A stretch of DNA of 64,000 nucleotides, taken from NCBI RefSeq assembly GCF_950100655.1, contig NZ_CATNLY010000001.1:372001-436000 (forward strand). The letters run 5' to 3'. Under the pieces are notes generated by a model. The model saw only the letters and a list, made by a program, of their open reading frames with translations. It made no database searches and was not told where the DNA came from. The stretch's first letter is position 1, and the number at the start of each line of letters is the position of its first letter. This DNA is from Pleomorphomonas sp. T1.2MG-36. GTDB taxonomy: Bacteria; Pseudomonadota; Alphaproteobacteria; Rhizobiales; Pleomorphomonadaceae. Position numbers and translations under genes: made by a program. Below, piece after piece: positions 62,937-64,000 of the stretch.

Positions 62937-62957
62937 ATGTATACCAAAATGTATACC
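62937..62957 (+). promoter_or_regulatory. Right subterminal paired motif (9-3-9)
   Basis: ATGTATACC, AAA, ATGTATACC: the same words, spacing and orientation as at 36652-36672. It lies 77 bp inside the right direct repeat. Likely recombinase or excisionase arm site. Confidence 0.7.
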
Positions 62958-63034
62958 GTTGACGCCTCATCGCACCCTAAAAACAGTATATTTCGGTTGT
63001 CAGTCAACGACTTGTAGTAATTGATGGTACGTCG

Positions 63035-63054
63035 TCCCGTAGGCCGTACCACCC
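63035..63054 (+). repeat. attR direct repeat
   Basis: Perfect copy of 36585-36604 (TCCCGTAGGCCGTACCACCC), the duplicated tRNA-Glu 3' end at the right boundary of the element. No tRNA gene body precedes it. Confidence 0.95.
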
Positions 63055-63242
63055 AACACTTCTCCCTAAATTCAAATTGTTGCGGCGAAGCGAAGTTGCG
63101 GTGCCGTGAAGTGTCACCTGGTTCCTTTGATTCCTTCTCGGCAAAGGTCCGGATGATCGGCGGCACTCTGCGCGTTCGATGAAGACAGCCGCCGCCGTTC
63201 CTTTGAATGGGGAATAAAGGGCGCGCTTCGCCGACGACTGGA

Positions 63243-63659
63243 TCAAGAACGCCAAGCAGTGGATGACGTTTGCCCGCCACCGCGACGAACCTCTTTGACG
63301 TGCTCCGATTGAGCCCGGAAGGCGGCGCGTAAAGTGGGCAACGCAAGGCGCGGATCCAGCTTGCCGCACATGAACACGTCGACCGCCGCGTAGGCAGCCT
63401 CGGGCCACGTGTGGATGCTGATGTGAGATTCGGCCAGTAGCGCGACGCCCGTGATTCCCGCGCCCTCACCAAACGAGTGCAGTCGCACGTCAAGGATGGT
63501 GGCCCCGCAGGAACTGGCCGCCCGACGCAACGCATCATCTATGACTGTGATGCTATCGAGATTGGAAGCTTCATAGAAGTCGACCAGCAGATGCCACCCG
63601 ACCGCCGCAGAGCCACTGACAACGGCAGCTTCCAGGGCGCTGTCAGAGTTCACTTTCAT
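63243..63659 (-). CDS. speD: S-adenosylmethionine decarboxylase proenzyme
   Basis: The 138-residue prokaryotic class 1b AdoMetDC has the self-processing site ALLAESHISIHTWPE; cleavage before the Ser of ESHIS makes the pyruvoyl cofactor. YAAVDVFMCG with the catalytic Cys follows, and HLLVDFYEA lies near the start. It supplies decarboxylated SAM for spermidine synthesis. Its ATG overlaps the stop of the upstream oxidoreductase gene by 17 bp, so the two are one operon. Confidence 0.95.
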   Translation of the reverse strand: MKVNSDSALEAAVVSGSAAVGWHLLVDFYEASNLDSITVIDDALRRAASSCGATILDVRLHSFGEGAGITGVALLAESHISIHTWPEAAYAAVDVFMCGKLDPRLALPTLRAAFRAQSEHVKEVRRGGGQTSSTAWRS

Positions 63660-64000
63660 GATCTACTTCCAGCAGCGTAAGGATATGCTCTGCAGCATGA
63701 ACACCACGCGTATAGGCTTCCTCAAAAATGGAAATACCGCTGAGATCCGAATGAGCGAACGCCACGCGGCCAAGCGGCTGCTGCGCACGTTTCCGAGCGT
63801 CTCCCCAAATGAAACCGGGTACCGGTCTGATCATCGCATGTCCCCAAATGCAAACGTCGATCGAGCGAATGTGCCCAGACAGTTCGGGATGAATGGAGAT
63901 GAGGTCGTCTGCGAAAAGGTGCTGCCATTCATCCAGATTACGTCCGAGAGCCTCCTGCCTAGCGTCGGCAGGAGTCGCGTGGCTGAGGGGCCAGTAGGCC
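63643..64000 (-). CDS. FAD-dependent oxidoreductase (flavin amine oxidase type), C-terminal part
   Basis: About 118 C-terminal residues; the gene continues past the right edge. The open frame reads ...SIDVCIWGHAMIRPVPGF, GDARKRAQQPLGRVAFAHSD and LSGISIFEEAYTRGVHAAEHIL, the end of amine-oxidase-like flavoproteins where the Gly/Ala-rich helix meets FAD. Pairing with speD suggests polyamine metabolism, but the substrate is not readable from this part. Confidence 0.75.
   Translation of the reverse strand, partial: AYWPLSHATPADARQEALGRNLDEWQHLFADDLISIHPELSGHIRSIDVCIWGHAMIRPVPGFIWGDARKRAQQPLGRVAFAHSDLSGISIFEEAYTRGVHAAEHILTLLEVDHESEL

Larger units (their letters stand above)
36585..63054 (+). mobile_element. 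Integrative and mobilizable element in tRNA-Glu
   Basis: The element is bounded by a perfect 20-bp repeat of the tRNA-Glu 3' end; about 26.45 kb would be excised. It encodes a tyrosine integrase next to the tRNA, MobA/MobL relaxase, MobC-like protein, a replicase-type Rep, a single DotA/TraY-like protein, two methyltransferase/nuclease modules and many small genes. No VirB/Tra secretion set or coupling ATPase is seen. Chromosomal housekeeping genes resume on the right with speD. Confidence 0.93.

Noticed and set aside
62843..63538. 231-residue minus-strand ORF over the right att site
   Set aside because: It crosses the attR repeat and lies out of frame with speD, which has the full AdoMetDC processing motif.

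Overview
The window is GC-rich chromosomal DNA of an alphaproteobacterium, most likely of the order Hyphomicrobiales. The gene set (ATP12 chaperone, DUF1289 beside cobS, bacterial-type gatCAB, DUF882-type lipoprotein, double cold-shock-domain protein, TTG/GTG starts with strong Shine-Dalgarno sequences) fits this group, but the genus cannot be named from the sequence alone. The window is two stretches of chromosome (1-36,584 and 63,055-64,000) separated by one integrated mobile element of about 26.4 kb.

Chromosomal part, left to right: translation and phosphatase genes (ATP12 fragment, HAD phosphatase, glyQ); a small envelope group (S49 protease, acyltransferase, SGNH hydrolase, a secreted orphan); an alkylation-repair group (Ada-type regulator divergent from an EamA permease and an O6-alkylguanine methyltransferase); TrmN6-like methyltransferase/DUF2007 and a polyprenyl diphosphate synthase; cobT/cobS with DUF1289; a BASS transporter, dusA, arsC and pyrE; GST, PilZ, MotB and MotA; gatB-gatA-gatC; a GGDEF protein with an atypical receiver domain and ruvX; a lipid-modification group (LAB_N protein, PAP2-glycosyltransferase fusion, ArnT-like transferase); a K+/H+ antiporter; DUF192, cold-shock protein, glyoxalase and a DUF882-type lipoprotein; then tRNA-Glu(TTC).

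The tRNA-Glu 3' end is the attachment site of the element. A perfect 20-bp direct repeat lies at 36585-36604 and 63035-63054. A second paired motif (a 9-bp word, 3 bp, the same 9-bp word) lies just inside each end, next to the integrase start on the left. Inside the element, in order: a tyrosine integrase; a tightly overlapping four-gene unit (MmeI-like adenine methyltransferase with a degraded nuclease site, a protein of unknown function, an SF2 helicase, a GIY-YIG nuclease), which is the best candidate for a poorly described defence system; DUF2958; a Y-family polymerase with a small zinc-ribbon partner; a cytosine-5 DNA methyltransferase with a PD-(D/E)XK nuclease; a ColE2/replicase-like Rep protein; an intergenic region with 32-bp tandem repeats (possible origin); a run of small genes with two copies of a 58-bp double-hairpin repeat; a lone DotA/TraY-family membrane protein coupled to a MobC-like protein; a hairpin-rich intergenic region (oriT candidate); a MobA/MobL (MobQ-type) relaxase; a separate gene duplicating the relaxase tail; and a LuxR-type regulator.

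The element has relaxase, MobC-like protein, integrase and Rep, but no coupling ATPase or full type IV secretion system. It therefore looks like an integrative and mobilizable element that may replicate after excision and use a helper's secretion system, to which it may contribute its own TraY-like subunit. After the element the chromosome resumes with speD and the end of an FAD-dependent oxidoreductase gene.
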